Origin: Acanthochlamys bracteata
Taxonomy: Eukaryota; Streptophyta; Magnoliopsida; Pandanales; Velloziaceae
Assembly: GCA_019914995.1 (NCBI GenBank)
Contig: CM034132.1
Location: 2,420,501-2,484,500 of the forward strand
Length of the DNA: 64,000 nucleotides
Direction of reading: 5' to 3'
Part shown: positions 1 to 10,336 of the stretch, piece after piece
Layout: each line of letters starts with the position of its first letter
Position numbering within the stretch: position 1 is the first letter of the stretch
Position numbers and translations under genes: made by a program
The notes under the pieces: model-generated
Told to the model about the DNA's origin: nothing
What the model saw: the letters and a program-made list of their open reading frames with translations, nothing else
Database searches by the model: none

Positions 1-395
1 AAACTCTTCGCTTGTTCCTATCTTCTTCCTCCCCTACTTGTCATTCTCTTTTACTTTTGTTCTCCTCAGTTCCTTTCTTCTTACCGAAGAACAAAAAAAT
101 TGAAATCAAATAGTCAACACGCTAATCGCTTATTACCGCCGGTGAAATATACTCTTTCCGGCGATCTCTCTCCGGTGAATTTCTCTACTTCTGTTCTACC
201 TTGTGGTGTAAAATTTTGCAAAAACACCCTTAGATTTTAGCTTTTCTGACTTTTTCGTGATGTGTACAGAAATATGAAGGAGATTTGGTCGCCGATTCAC
301 TGATGGGTTTGTAGAATTCTATTTTTCTCGGAGAGTTTTGATTTGAAGGTCTTCAATCTGTTAGTGGTGGTGGTTCCGGAATTCAAAGGAGAACA
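1..395 (+). promoter_or_regulatory. 5' leader / proximal upstream region of the PI4K-gamma gene
   Basis: The first 395 bases lie upstream of the PI4K-gamma start codon. The stretch is pyrimidine-rich with a C/T-rich start near base 10-70, typical of a plant 5' untranslated leader. No clear TATA box is visible, and the true transcription start may lie outside the window. A leader intron is possible but I could not fix its limits. Confidence 0.45.
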
Positions 396-2656
396 ATGTC
401 GTCCGCCGGCGTTGCTGCAATCATTCCCGCGGCGTTGGTCGACGATCCTGCTCTCTATCCTGTACGGTTCGATGGAGGCAGGTCGCCTCACTGCTTCGGC
501 TTGGACGAAGCGATTTTGATTTTCCTAACGGTTCCCGGCGGAGCGCCGGCGATCCCGATGCGTGTGCTTGTATCCGACTCGATTGCATCGGTGAAGCTCC
601 GGATCCAAAGATGCAAGGGTTTCGTTGTGAAGAACCAGAGGCTGGTGTTACGCGGTCGCGAGCTTGCTCGTAATGATTCACTCGTTCGAGATTATGGTGT
701 TACTGATGGTAATGTGCTCCACCTTGTTTTACGATTCTCTGGTCTCTGTCTCATCTCTGTTCGTACTGTTTGCGGGAAGCGATTTGAGTTCCAAGTCGAG
801 CGTTCTCGCACTGTGCGGTATGTGAAGCACCAGATTGAAAGACGGAGTAAGGATTATGTCGTCGATGATCAGAAGCTGATCTGTGAGGGTGAGGAGCTAG
901 ATGATAACAATTGCATCAACAAAGTCTGTAAACAGGATGGTTCAGTTATCCATTTGCTTGTGAGAAAGCCAGCTAAGGTCCGGACGAAACCTGTAAATAA
1001 GGACTTTGAAATTTGTGTCACTGCCCCAGAGAAGATAGATGAGGTACCCCTGCTGCCTTCTGCACCTGTCAGGAATGATTTGGTCGAACCAGTTGTTGTC
1101 AATACGAATGTCGAGCTACCGTTGGCAGTGTTGAACATGGTCAGGTTTGTCCAGGATGGGTTGGACAGAGGTAAAATGCCGCTGTTGTCTGCGGAGGGGT
1201 CCGGTGGGGTTTACTTCATGCAAGATTCAACGGGACGGAAGTGTGTTGCTGTATTCAAGCCGATTGATGAGGAGCCAATGGCAGAAAATAATCCTAGAGG
1301 TTTGCCATTGTCTGTTGATGGTGAAGGGCTTAAGAGAGGGACGAGGGTAGGAGAAGGTGCTCTAAGGGAAGTAGCAGCATATATTCTAGACCATCCTATT
1401 GGTGGGCACATGCCTGAATCATCTAACATGGATAAAGTCGGGTTTTCTGGTGTACCACCAACAGCTATGGTCCGGTGTTTGAATGATGGTTTTGGTAGTG
1501 GTGCTGGATATGAGTTTGAGGGGAAGAATTACAAGGTTGGGTCATTGCAGATGTTTGTGAAGAACAATGGGAGTTGTGAGGATATGGGCCCCCGGGCATT
1601 CCCAGTGGAGGAAGTGCATAAGATTGCAGTGCTGGATATGAGATTGGCCAATGCTGACCGTCATGCTGGGAATATATTGATCTGCAAGAAGCGCGAAGAA
1701 GGCCAATTTGTGCTAGTTCCAATCGATCATGGGTACTGCCTGCCTGACAATGTAAATCCTTACCTCATGCTTTTAGTGCTTCTTTGATCTCCTTACATAC
1801 TCTTGTGATTTTTATCTGTCTACAATCGTTTATGCATACTAAGGAATTTTAGTGTCTGATTTTCTTTGTTGGAGTTTTAGTAGTTATATATAGTGGTGAA
1901 TCTACTTGGTATTAAGGCTTCTCAGGTTTCAGTGCTCTTGGATAACTGGATTTTCCAGTCATTCCAATGATTAACTGTTTTGTTAGCTGATTTTAAATGC
2001 TTAATTGCTGAAGTATTAAAACCGCTGTCATGATTTTGAGCTAACCTTAGTTATGTTAGATCTGTTTTGCCTGCCTTATGCCTGTTGGGTTTGACCTTGT
2101 GGTGGCTATGTAAAGGCATGTCTCTTTTCTGCCATCAATCTTTGGTCTTAGAGTTTATTTTGCAATCCTTGTTTATGAATAATAATGTTCGCTTGCTGCA
2201 TTAACCTTGGATTTTCAACTTTATGGTAGTTGTTATTCTAGCCGTTACCTTCTGCATTCTTATTTCCTGCAGTTTGAGGATTGTACATTTGAGTGGCTGT
2301 ACTGGCCCCAGGCTCGTGAGCCTTTCAATTCAGAAACTCTAGATTACATCAAGTCCCTAGATGCAGAGGGAGATATTGCTCTGCTGAAATTTCACGGCTG
2401 GGACATGCCGGGTGAGTGTGCTCGCACTCTTCACATCTCCACAATGCTACTGAGGAAGGGTGCGGAGAGAGGCCTCACTCCCTATGACATTGGAAGCATC
2501 ATGTGCAGGGTTAACCCCAAGAAGGAATCCATGATTGAAGAAATTCTGCAGAAAGCAAATGACGATGTTCTTCCAGGCAGCAGTGAATTTACTTTTCTGG
2601 AGACTGTTTCTGAGATCATGGATGGCTATCTAGAAAAAAGTTTCCCTCAGAAGTGA
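396..2656 (+). CDS. Phosphatidylinositol 4-kinase gamma (two ubiquitin-like domains plus PI3/4-kinase domain)
   Basis: Two coding exons, 396-1751 and 2273-2656, joined in phase 0 after an Asn codon, give about 579 residues, the usual length for plant PI4K-gamma (UbDK-gamma) proteins. Two tandem ubiquitin-like domains span about residues 39-115 and 116-195. The PI3/4-kinase catalytic domain follows: a GSGGVYF nucleotide-loop motif near residue 268, the catalytic-loop motif NADRHAGN near 419, and the DFG-like IDHGYCLPDN near 442, exactly at the intron. The first exon reads on into the intron to a stop at 1787, which would give a truncated kinase if the intron were retained. Family members act on the cytosolic side in stress, ABA and development; plant type-II/gamma members are reported mainly as protein kinases with doubtful lipid-kinase activity. 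The ATG at 396 is chosen because the ubiquitin-like domain needs it and no in-frame ATG lies just upstream. The gene looks intact. Confidence 0.95.
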
Positions 2657-4032
2657 GTGTTCACTTATATCTCATGATTCGGTAGATCGACAGCCTTGCG
2701 GATGCGGTGGTTCTTGTTTGTATGTCAGACGGTTGTAAGTATGATAGATGCCGGTTCCAGAACGGCCCTGTATTTTGTTGATAGCTGGCGATGGTGGTCC
2801 TCGGACATCTTACTTGTATCAGTTCCTCCAAGGGATAACGGATCCGTGCATCCCTTACTTTGTTATTATATGTGTGTTGTTTTTCTTCTGATATGTTCAT
2901 AGGCAAAGAACATCTCTGTTGTTTTCTTGTATATGATCTTTGCAGTTTCAACGCTCGCAAAATCTCAAAACCTTTTGCAGTTCATGTTTTGTAGGTTCTT
3001 ATTTCTGAAAATGCAATACATGTAGACGGTGTTCAGATTAAACTCGAAGAACTATACATGCCTTCGGTGACGAACAGCCTGGAAAACTACCGGAAGGAAC
3101 TTATTAACTAGATCATCAATTGAGCAAAGCAACTTCCCGACAAATTTCTTCACCTTCGCAGCGAGATGCCAGATTCCTGAGAAGTGAAATCTTGACAGAA
3201 TCTAACCTCTGACGATACGGCAACTGGTTCCCGGAGGTACTCGAGAAGATAACGAGATATGAAAAAATATTCAAAACAATATCTTTCTCTGAATACCGAC
3301 TCGTTTATATTATATATACTCTTAAAAAGAAAATTCCTAACAGTAATATATTGGTTCAGAATTTATCTCGATAATATGTTTTCTATAAGAAGATAGATAT
3401 CTAATATTTGATTATACTATTTTAACAAGCTGTTTTGGAACAATCTTGTAGCCAATTATCAAGGTTACCAATTAGAGAATAAGGTTTAACCATCTCGGTA
3501 GTCAATTTATTATGTATTGAAATCCATGAACACATCTTATTTAATTTATTGTCTTTTTCATAATCTAAAAGCTTTGCTCTTATGTAACAGTGTGGTTCTT
3601 TTCAATATTTAATTTCAATTGTGGAATATCACAAACATTTTGTTTGAGTAATCTTAAATATCTTTTACCATTGGCACTTATATAACCTCTGTAATTATCT
3701 TGGAATTTTTCTATGTAGTTCGAAAATAATAACTACGTGTAGGATAGGTTGCATCATGCAATTTGTAGAAGTTGTGAACTGTTTATGTAATATCTGATAA
3801 GAGAAGAGATAGTAGAAAATAATATCGCTAAGATAATACGAGTATGACATGTGTTTTTTAAAAGCGACACAAGAATTACGAACAATTTATTTATTTACAA
3901 ATAAATTTTGAAATGTAATTTTTTAAATAAATAAAATTATCTGAAATAATCTTTTGATATAAAAATTAATTTTGGATGAAATAAATATGACCTTAGTGTA
4001 GATTTCGGGATAATTCGGGACTCATTCCTTTA
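2657..4032. other. Gene-free stretch: PI4K-gamma 3' region and AT-rich spacer
   Basis: The first 300 bases after the stop are probably 3' untranslated sequence of the PI4K-gamma gene. The rest is AT-rich spacer in which I see no gene, RNA gene or clear repeat. Confidence 0.5.
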
Positions 4033-4293
4033 GGGCGTGTTTACCAACACCCCTAAACTCCACTTCCTTTAAACTCAAGTTTCACATAAATACTTATAAA
4101 AATTAAAATAAATTTTTTTATCAATAAAATTTTTTTAAAAATTCAAATTTAAAACTTACTAAAAATATATAATTAATATAAAATTTTATTTTTTATTAAA
4201 TATTTTTTATTTTTTATTTTATTTTTTAAATTTATTTCCTAAAAACTCTACTTCCCCCAAAACTCCACTTCCACCCCCTAGGTAAACACGCCC
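4033..4293. mobile_element. Tourist/Harbinger-type MITE, 261 bp, perfect TIRs and TTA target duplication
   Basis: The element begins GGGCGTGTTTACC (4033-4045) and ends with the exact reverse complement (4281-4293). It is flanked by TTA on both sides (4030-4032 and 4294-4296). The interior is AT-rich and the subterminal parts are also inverted copies (CCTAAACTCCACTTCC-like). A three-base TTA duplication with GGG-starting TIRs is the hallmark of PIF/Harbinger MITEs. It has no coding capacity. Related copies are at about 37.9, 40.9 and 41.5 kb. Confidence 0.88.
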
Positions 4294-4561
4294 TTAGCGT
4301 TTCTATAAATGTTTTGCTCATATAAAACTTCTATCCTAATAAGCAGGTTTTGATTTGAAGTCAAATTTTCTTTAATGAATTTTTCTTAAGGAATTTGAAT
4401 ATATAGTGTGGCCCAAATTAAAATGGGCCTCAAACTAAATATGGCCCAATAATTCCACCACATCTCATCTATATACCAGTTCTGTTATTGTATATAGACA
4501 ACACTTCAAATTTGGAAGATAACTGAATAAAGTTGAGACCCTCTAACTCTCTCCGCCGTTC

Positions 4562-6346
4562 ATGGCAGCGGCTGCCGTATTCTCAGCGTTATCGTTGCTC
4601 CGGCGACTTCTCTATCCCTCTATATTCTACCATTACCTGAAACCTTTATCAATTCTTCATAACCGTTGTTCCCCATCACGGATTTCTTCTCTTTCTTTGA
4701 AGTCTTTGAGAGTATGTGTTCATCTGAGTCCTCTCAAGCAATTGCACAAACAGTTGAGCAAGATCGACTGCCGAAGGATCCAATTTCAAAAATTAGAAAT
4801 TTCTATATAGTTGCTTACATTGATCATGGATAATCAACATTAGCAGATAAGCTTCTTGAATTAACTGGAACAGTTCAGGAACGGGAATGAAAGATCAGTT
4901 GTTGGGATAACATGGAGTTGGAAAGGGAGCGAGGTATTACTATGAAACTACAAGCTCTCGGTTGCGGTTCATGGTGAATGGTGAAGCTTCCTGTCTTAAT
5001 TTGATCGATACTCCTGGGCATGTTTATTTTTCTTATGAAGTGTCGCGTTCATTTGCTGCTTGTGAAGGTGCTTTGCTTGTTGCTGATGCTTCTAAGGGTG
5101 TTGAAGTTCAAACACTTGCCAATGTTTATCTTGCATTGGAAAATAATTTTGAAATTATTCTTGTTTTGATAGGGTTTCGCACGAGGTTGAAGCGATTATT
5201 GGGTTAGATTACAGGGATGCGATTCTTGTTCGGTTAAGGAAGGAATTGGTATTGTGGTCTTCTTTAATGCCATTGTTAAAAAGATACCACCACCAAAAGA
5301 TACTGCTGCTTAAGTGACCTGACAGAAGGAGGGAAACGATCGAAACTAGTAGTTAACAACCCATGGAACTGTACGATAACAGTATTCGCATGTTCCAAGT
5401 AAAAACAGTTCAATAGCTACCCTCCTAAATATTCATGAGTCCGAAGTAACCTGTTGAGGCACGTAGGACGAGAGCCCTCTGCTCTGGTTCACCGGTTGTA
5501 TGGAGCCTTTTTGAAAGACAAGAGCCGCAATTCCGTACCTTCCATCAATGTGCCCCCTCGGGAGGTGTTAGGGATACCGCATCCTTCCAACTCCAAAAAC
5601 AAGTAGCTGACTTCCTCGCTCAAGAAGTTTGGCTGTCCTTGCTTCCTTGATTCAAGAAAGTTGAGTTTGTCGGTAGATTCTTTTTATTCAGATGCTCTAT
5701 GGAGTGCCTCGGAGAATGGAACCTCTCGGGACCGCTATCCAGGAGTTGAGGCATGTCAAGATTGTAATGCTCACTCTTAAAGAGTACATCAGGTCTCCTA
5801 AGGAGCTTGCTCAAGATAGAAGAGGCATTTTCAAGTAGATGATCTACATCACTCTGACCAGGGTATCAATTATATATGAGCTCCAACTAGCAGAGATGGT
5901 TGGAGATCTCTCAGATCAGTTGAAATCTAGAAGAAAAGGTAATGGCTAGCATGGAGTACTCTTTTATAGGTACAGGGAAGGTGAGTTGGTGAAGCTTGAC
6001 ATACAAATTAACGGTGATCCTGTGGAGCCATTGGCGAGAATAATTCACAAAGATAAAGTTATGCTGTTGGCAGGGCACTAGCTCAGAAGCTCAAAGAACT
6101 GATACCACTGCAAATGTTTAAATTCCCAATTCAGGCATGCATTGGTCCAAAGGTGATTGCAAGTGAATCGTTATCAGCTACCAGGAAGGGTGTTTTGCAA
6201 AGTGTTATGGAGGAGATATTTCGAGGAAAAAGAAGTTTTTGAAGAAACAGACTGAGGGAAAGAAGAAGATGAAAGCTATTGGCAAGGTTGTGTACCGCAA
6301 GAAGCATTCACGGCCGTTCTGAAACTGGAGAAAAAGTGGCATGAAC
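4562..6346 (+). pseudogene. Degenerate intronless copy of the LepA/EF-4-type translation GTPase (GUF1, mitochondrial)
   Basis: The start at 4562 encodes a Ser/Arg/Leu-rich N-terminus like a mitochondrial presequence. The segment then matches the LepA/GUF1 GTPase. The G1 motif reads AYIDHG-stop-ST: the P-loop lysine codon is TAA at 4831-4833. Around 4962-5160 the reading resumes with LIDTPGHV (G3) and the following GTPase segment, then shifts frame near 5170 and ends in KKIPPPKDTAA-stop near 5310. The middle of the protein is missing, and 5315-5750 holds unrelated sequence. From about 5757 the C-terminal part returns (LAQDRRG, YELQLAEMVGDL, LKELIP, then the EGKK and KLE end near 6330) in several frames. 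No introns are visible across the parts, so a processed copy is likely but not proven. TypA was considered, but the C-terminal motifs fit LepA. Confidence 0.85.
5315..5750. other. Unrelated, more GC-balanced block inside the LepA pseudogene
   Basis: This stretch lies between the N- and C-terminal remnants of the LepA copy and has no visible similarity to LepA in any frame. Its base composition is more balanced than the AT-rich surroundings. It may be organelle-derived or another inserted fragment; I cannot identify it by eye. Confidence 0.4.
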
Positions 6347-7187
6347 ATGGTTTTGGTACTCAACTAATCAATTATTTGCACATCTGGTGCTGATTTTTTT
6401 GTTGGTCAGTACTGTGCATCCAATTGATGCTATTCATGAACTTGTCATGGTTTCATACTCCTCTTCATAGTTTTGCATGTACAGTCTCGTACGACTGTAG
6501 TTGGGCTGAAAAAATCCACAGTTGGAAGCTAGAAACTTGTAGTTTTGGAATGCTTCTTTCCAAAAGAAAAAAGAAAGAACATGTAGTATTGTTTTGTTAT
6601 CTCAAGAACCATATTAGTTGTTTGGATTTTGAATTTGAGATCAATCAACTTTAAGCGGATGTCGGAAGTATTTATTGAAAAAAAAAATTTCTTAAAAAAA
6701 TGATATTTTCAAAATTTTTTAAAAATAAATTTTATTTTTTTATTTAAAACTTATAATTAAAATAATTAATAATAAAATTTATAAAATAAAATTATTAAAA
6801 TTATAATTTTTTTAAAAAAATTAAATATAAAAAATTTTATTAAAAATTATAAAATATTTTAAAAATTTTATTAAAAATTATAAAATATTTTAAAAATTTT
6901 ATTAAAAAACATAAAATTAAAAATTAAAAAAATAAAGAAAAGTTTTCTCTAAAATTAAGAGTGTGGGATCGAGACGCTCCTTATGATTGCTATCCAAATT
7001 ATCAAGTCAAAAAACTATAGAACATTTTCAACAAACACCAACAACTACTACTACACCAAAGTTCACACCTTTCACTTTCCCACTTCTTCAGAACACCCCA
7101 AGAACATTGCTTTCTTTCTTTCCTCCGCTCCCCACATTCTTCTTGCTCTCTCTCTCTCTCTCTCACTCTCTATAAACACAAAGAGAG
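6347..7187. repeat. Gene-free stretch with AT-rich tandem/palindromic repeat
   Basis: Bases 6347-6650 are probably the former 3' region of the LepA copy. About 6670-6950 is almost pure A/T and contains a near-exact tandem repeat of a unit of about 40 bases (AAATTATAAAATATTTTA core, twice near 6843-6905). It resembles the other AT-rich elements near 14.3, 15.2, 15.8, 16.6, 21.0 and 21.9 kb. Bases 6980-7187 are the promoter and leader of the LEA_2 gene. Confidence 0.55.
7146..7175. repeat. (CT)n microsatellite in the LEA_2 gene leader
   Basis: A run of CT dinucleotides with one interruption lies about 60 bases upstream of the LEA_2 start codon. Pyrimidine-rich leader repeats are common in plant genes and are length-polymorphic. 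Confidence 0.85.
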
Positions 7188-7232
7188 AGGGGTAGGTAGA
7201 GCGAGAGATCTCCGGTGGCGGCGGTTGCGGCG

Positions 7233-7755
7233 ATGAGCGACCGCAGCGGAGGAATAAACTTTGCATCATGTCTAGTAGCATTGGTGTTTCTAATTCTAGT
7301 AGGAGCAATTCTAGTCATCGTCTTCTTCGTAGTTTTTCGTCCACGTCAACCATCAATCCGCGTCGACACCGTTCAACTTCCCGGCTTCAGTCAAACCAAC
7401 AATGGCACAGTCAGCTTCACCTTCGCTCAATACGCCGCCGTTAAAAACCCTAACAGAGCTTCCTTCTCTCACTACGACAGCACGCTTCAGCTTGTTAACG
7501 GAGAAACCCAGCTTGGTTTCATGTTTATACCTGCCGGTGAGATCGCTGCTGGGAGAGCTCAGTTCATGGCTGCTAGTTTTTCGGTGAACTCGTTGCCGTT
7601 TGGTTGCTGCTGTTGCTGGTGGTAGTGGTATTGTTGAGCTTGAATCAGTGATGAGAGTAAAAGGAAGAGTTAAGGTTTTGAAATTCTTTACTCACCATGT
7701 CGAGGCTAAATCTGGTTGCAGAGTTGGTGTTTCTGTTCTTGGGTTCCGTTGCTGA
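7233..7755 (+). pseudogene. LEA_2 / NDR1-HIN1-like membrane protein gene with one frameshift
   Basis: From the ATG at 7233 (MSDRSGGINFASCLV) the protein has one N-terminal membrane segment at about residues 11-38, then FRPRQPSIRVDTVQLP and the LEA_2 immunoglobulin-like core (FAQYAAVKNPNRASFSHYDS, LGFMFIPAGEI). Just after SVNSLPF, near 7602, the frame runs into a cysteine/tryptophan run and a stop at 7623-7625. In the +1 frame the sequence continues without a break (VAAVAGGSGIVELES to HVEAKSGCRVGVSVLGFRC) to a stop at 7753-7755. One extra G near 7601-7603 explains this. The joined length of about 173 residues suits a short NHL/LEA_2 protein; the family sits in the plasma membrane or ER and is linked to stress and defence. 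An ATG at 7215 would add six residues. Real lesion and base-call error cannot be separated here. Confidence 0.78.
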
Positions 7756-7956
7756 AATTAATTAGATCGGTTTGCATAAAAAATTTGAAGATGAACGGAG
7801 AGCTTGATTTGGATTCATTACCGATCTGAAGCAGAGAAGGGAAAGAGCAAACTATACAAGGTTCGTCACTGTGTTCAACGTTTAGTATAGATTAGTTTTC
7901 TTTTTTTTTTTCCTTTTATAACAATGTTATATCTTTTATTTTAAGCTTGTAATCAG

Positions 7957-8205
7957 TGTTGTAGAATTATGTTACAACTAATGCTACTAAAAGATAAAAG
8001 AAAGTAAATAAAATTTCATTGACTTTTCGTGATCATAGCTCTTACCATATTGATAGAATTTATAAGCTAACAAAACTCTCTCAAATTAAAACTCCTACTA
8101 AACTCTTATTTATTGGTTTTCTAAAGAAATACCAAGTCCTATTGATTTTAGGATTCTAATCAATATTCTAAAATTTCGATAGTAATATAGACCGATACCA
8201 TAACA
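7957..8205 (-). mobile_element. Probable relic LTR (249 bp) of an LTR retrotransposon
   Basis: The segment starts TGTTGTA and ends CATAACA, so it has TG...CA ends with a short inverted repeat. Read on the minus strand it is preceded by a purine-rich tract (AAGGAAAGGAGAA) like a polypurine tract. Just upstream on the minus strand, 8206-8300 gives weak similarity to the acidic C-terminal tail of gypsy polyproteins. No second LTR was seen. The LEA_2 3' region may run into it. Confidence 0.38.
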
Positions 8206-9277
8206 TTCTCCTTTCCTTGAAATTCGGCATCATCCTCGATGCCAAAGAGTTAGATTGCTGCAGCATGCAGGAGGTTGGTAATACTACAAACTAAGGACTA
8301 TTGTCGATTTTGCAGAGCTCTGCGGATGAAAGCTATGACTAGTTGAGGCAATAGTTGGCATAATTGCAACAACTGTGATTCTACAGCAGGTGGTGTATCA
8401 GTATGCAAAATTTTCGGCATTGACGGCGGCGAGAAAGCCTACAAATCCAACAATTTGGGCGTTGTGATATAGCAATTCTCCATAAAATCGCTGACTTTGT
8501 ATAAAATACAATTTACAATTATATACTTTATTTTTACTAAAATTTACTTTTTATCAAAATCTATTTTCATGAAATTTACTCTCATAAAAGTCAATTTTTT
8601 AAGCTCTTGTTCGGTTTGAGGTTTCATTGGATTTGGATATATGACTGAGGAAGCGCAGATGGTATGAAGCAACAAAAAATTTCTGTTTTTTTGTGGATTT
8701 TAGTGATGACTAGAAATTACACATTAATGCTATAATGCTATTTATTATGATTTTGAAGATTATGCTGTGCCTTCATGTGATTCGTTATTTGAAATTTTGC
8801 AATAATTAACAGCTAGAAATTACACATTACATACTGTTCATTCAATTCTGTGTAAACTTGGATTGGATTTTTTTTTTAAATATTGAGTGGATCGAACTTT
8901 TGGAAGCAACAATAGTAGCCTTTTATATTGTCTTTAAACCCCAATCCAATACACAAAATCTTGTAAAAGCCCAAAATAAAGATCCACATAAACAGTTTCT
9001 GTGGAACTCAAATAAGAACTACCAAGACCGAGCAAACAGGAAAGAAAGTGAACGAAACGAACAAGAACTATTCTCAATCTGAAGGTTGGCTCAGTTTCAA
9101 TCTTTCTTCCAATCACTTGGTCAATCGCAAAACCAGGAGAAATTTCTGCCATCAATCTTCACCATGCATGCAGCTTCATTCTTCCAGTATATATACCTCC
9201 CTGTTTTACCCACATCTCATTCATCAATCGCTGTCAGCAATCCAAAGCAGTAGCAGTAACAACAGTCACAAGCAGCA
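8206..9277. other. Gene-free stretch: possible retrotransposon remnant and KIN2-like promoter
   Basis: Bases 8206-8470 may be the internal remnant next to the LTR relic. Bases 8480-8900 are AT-rich and I see nothing in them. Bases 8900-9277 are the promoter of the KIN2-like gene, with a TATA-like TATATATACC at about 9187-9196, about 80 bases before the start codon. Confidence 0.5.
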
Positions 9278-9605
9278 ATGGCAGATAACTCAAGCATGAG
9301 CTACAAGGTTGGCGAGGCTGCAGGCCATGCTCAGGTAACTACTTATGAATTCACCATTCTTTACATAATGTATATGCGACTTATTAGTGTTTTATTCAAT
9401 ATAGTTTGATTTGGGATGATTGTGTTTGTAGATTAAGAAGGATGAGATTAGTGGCAAGGCCCGTGATGCCGCTGAGTCTGCAAAGCAGACAGCACAGGAA
9501 AGTGGCGAGAAGGCAAGCGGATTCATCCAGCAGGCTGCTGATGCTGTCAAGAATGCCGTCGGCATGAACGGCAACAACAGCAGCTCTACCACTACCAAGT
9601 ACTGA
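9278..9605 (+). CDS. KIN2/COR6.6-like stress-induced small hydrophilic protein
   Basis: Two exons, 9278-9334 and 9432-9605, joined in phase 0 at Gln-Ile, give a 76-residue, lysine- and alanine-rich protein (start MADNSSMSYKVGEAAGHAQ, end SSSTTTKY). It shows the KIN1/KIN2 pattern: an aromatic-Gly-Glu-Ala-x-Gly start, then an amphipathic KARDAAESAKQTAQESGEKA helix. Members are about 65-80 residues, soluble, LEA-like, and induced by cold, drought and ABA; their exact role is unknown. The intron (9335-9431) lies at the conserved position near codon 19. A TATA-like box lies about 80 bases upstream. The gene is intact. Confidence 0.9.
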
Positions 9606-10336
9606 ATCAACACAGCATCAATCTGCTCCTTTTTTTTGTTAGCTTTTAATTTTGATTTCATATGGGCTAGCTGTAGCATAGCATGCCCTGTTTAAAGTTA
9701 GCTTAATAAGATTATAGGTTAGAAGGTTTTTCAGATTCAACCTGAAAAAAGAATTCAGGTTTAAATTGTTTAGAGAATTTTTGGTTTCGTATAATGGAAT
9801 AGATTGGTGTAGAAATTTATCGTAGTAGAAATTTTCTACTTGCATATATTTCCAAAAATGTTTCATACCCTCACCGACACAGCACATGAGCAAATCATCA
9901 AAGAACCAAACACAGTGAAGTTGAAATTGGAAGCAGCAGAGCAAAAGAACAAAAGAAACCCGTGACTACTAATAAAAGGTGGAATTTGCTCAGAAATTTC
10001 CAAGCTTTTGCTCTGATTGATAACAAGAAAGTTTTCTTGGCTTCTTCTCTGCCTTCACATTATTCCCTTTCTATTTCTTCGTCTCTGTTCCAACTTCAAT
10101 TTTATTTACTTCATTTTAATATTGAAATGTAGAGCCATGCCTGGGCACTTTAAAACATTATTATTCTTGATGACTACCAATACCTGGCTATAATATTATT
10201 CTTACTACACTAAACAAAGAACAAATACCTAATCAAATATTATACATTACTATACACATAAATAAAACATGCCCAATAATAAATAATCAAACATGATATG
10301 AGAAGGTTTATAGGTTTGGTTGGGGGTACTTGGTAG
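9606..10336. other. Gene-free stretch between convergent KIN2-like and pectinesterase genes
   Basis: It holds the 3' regions of the two convergent genes. Nothing else was recognised. Confidence 0.5.

Noticed and set aside
1752-1787. Reading of PI4K-gamma exon 1 through the donor to a stop
   Set aside because: A good GT donor at the DFG-like motif and a matching exon from 2273 show that this is intron.
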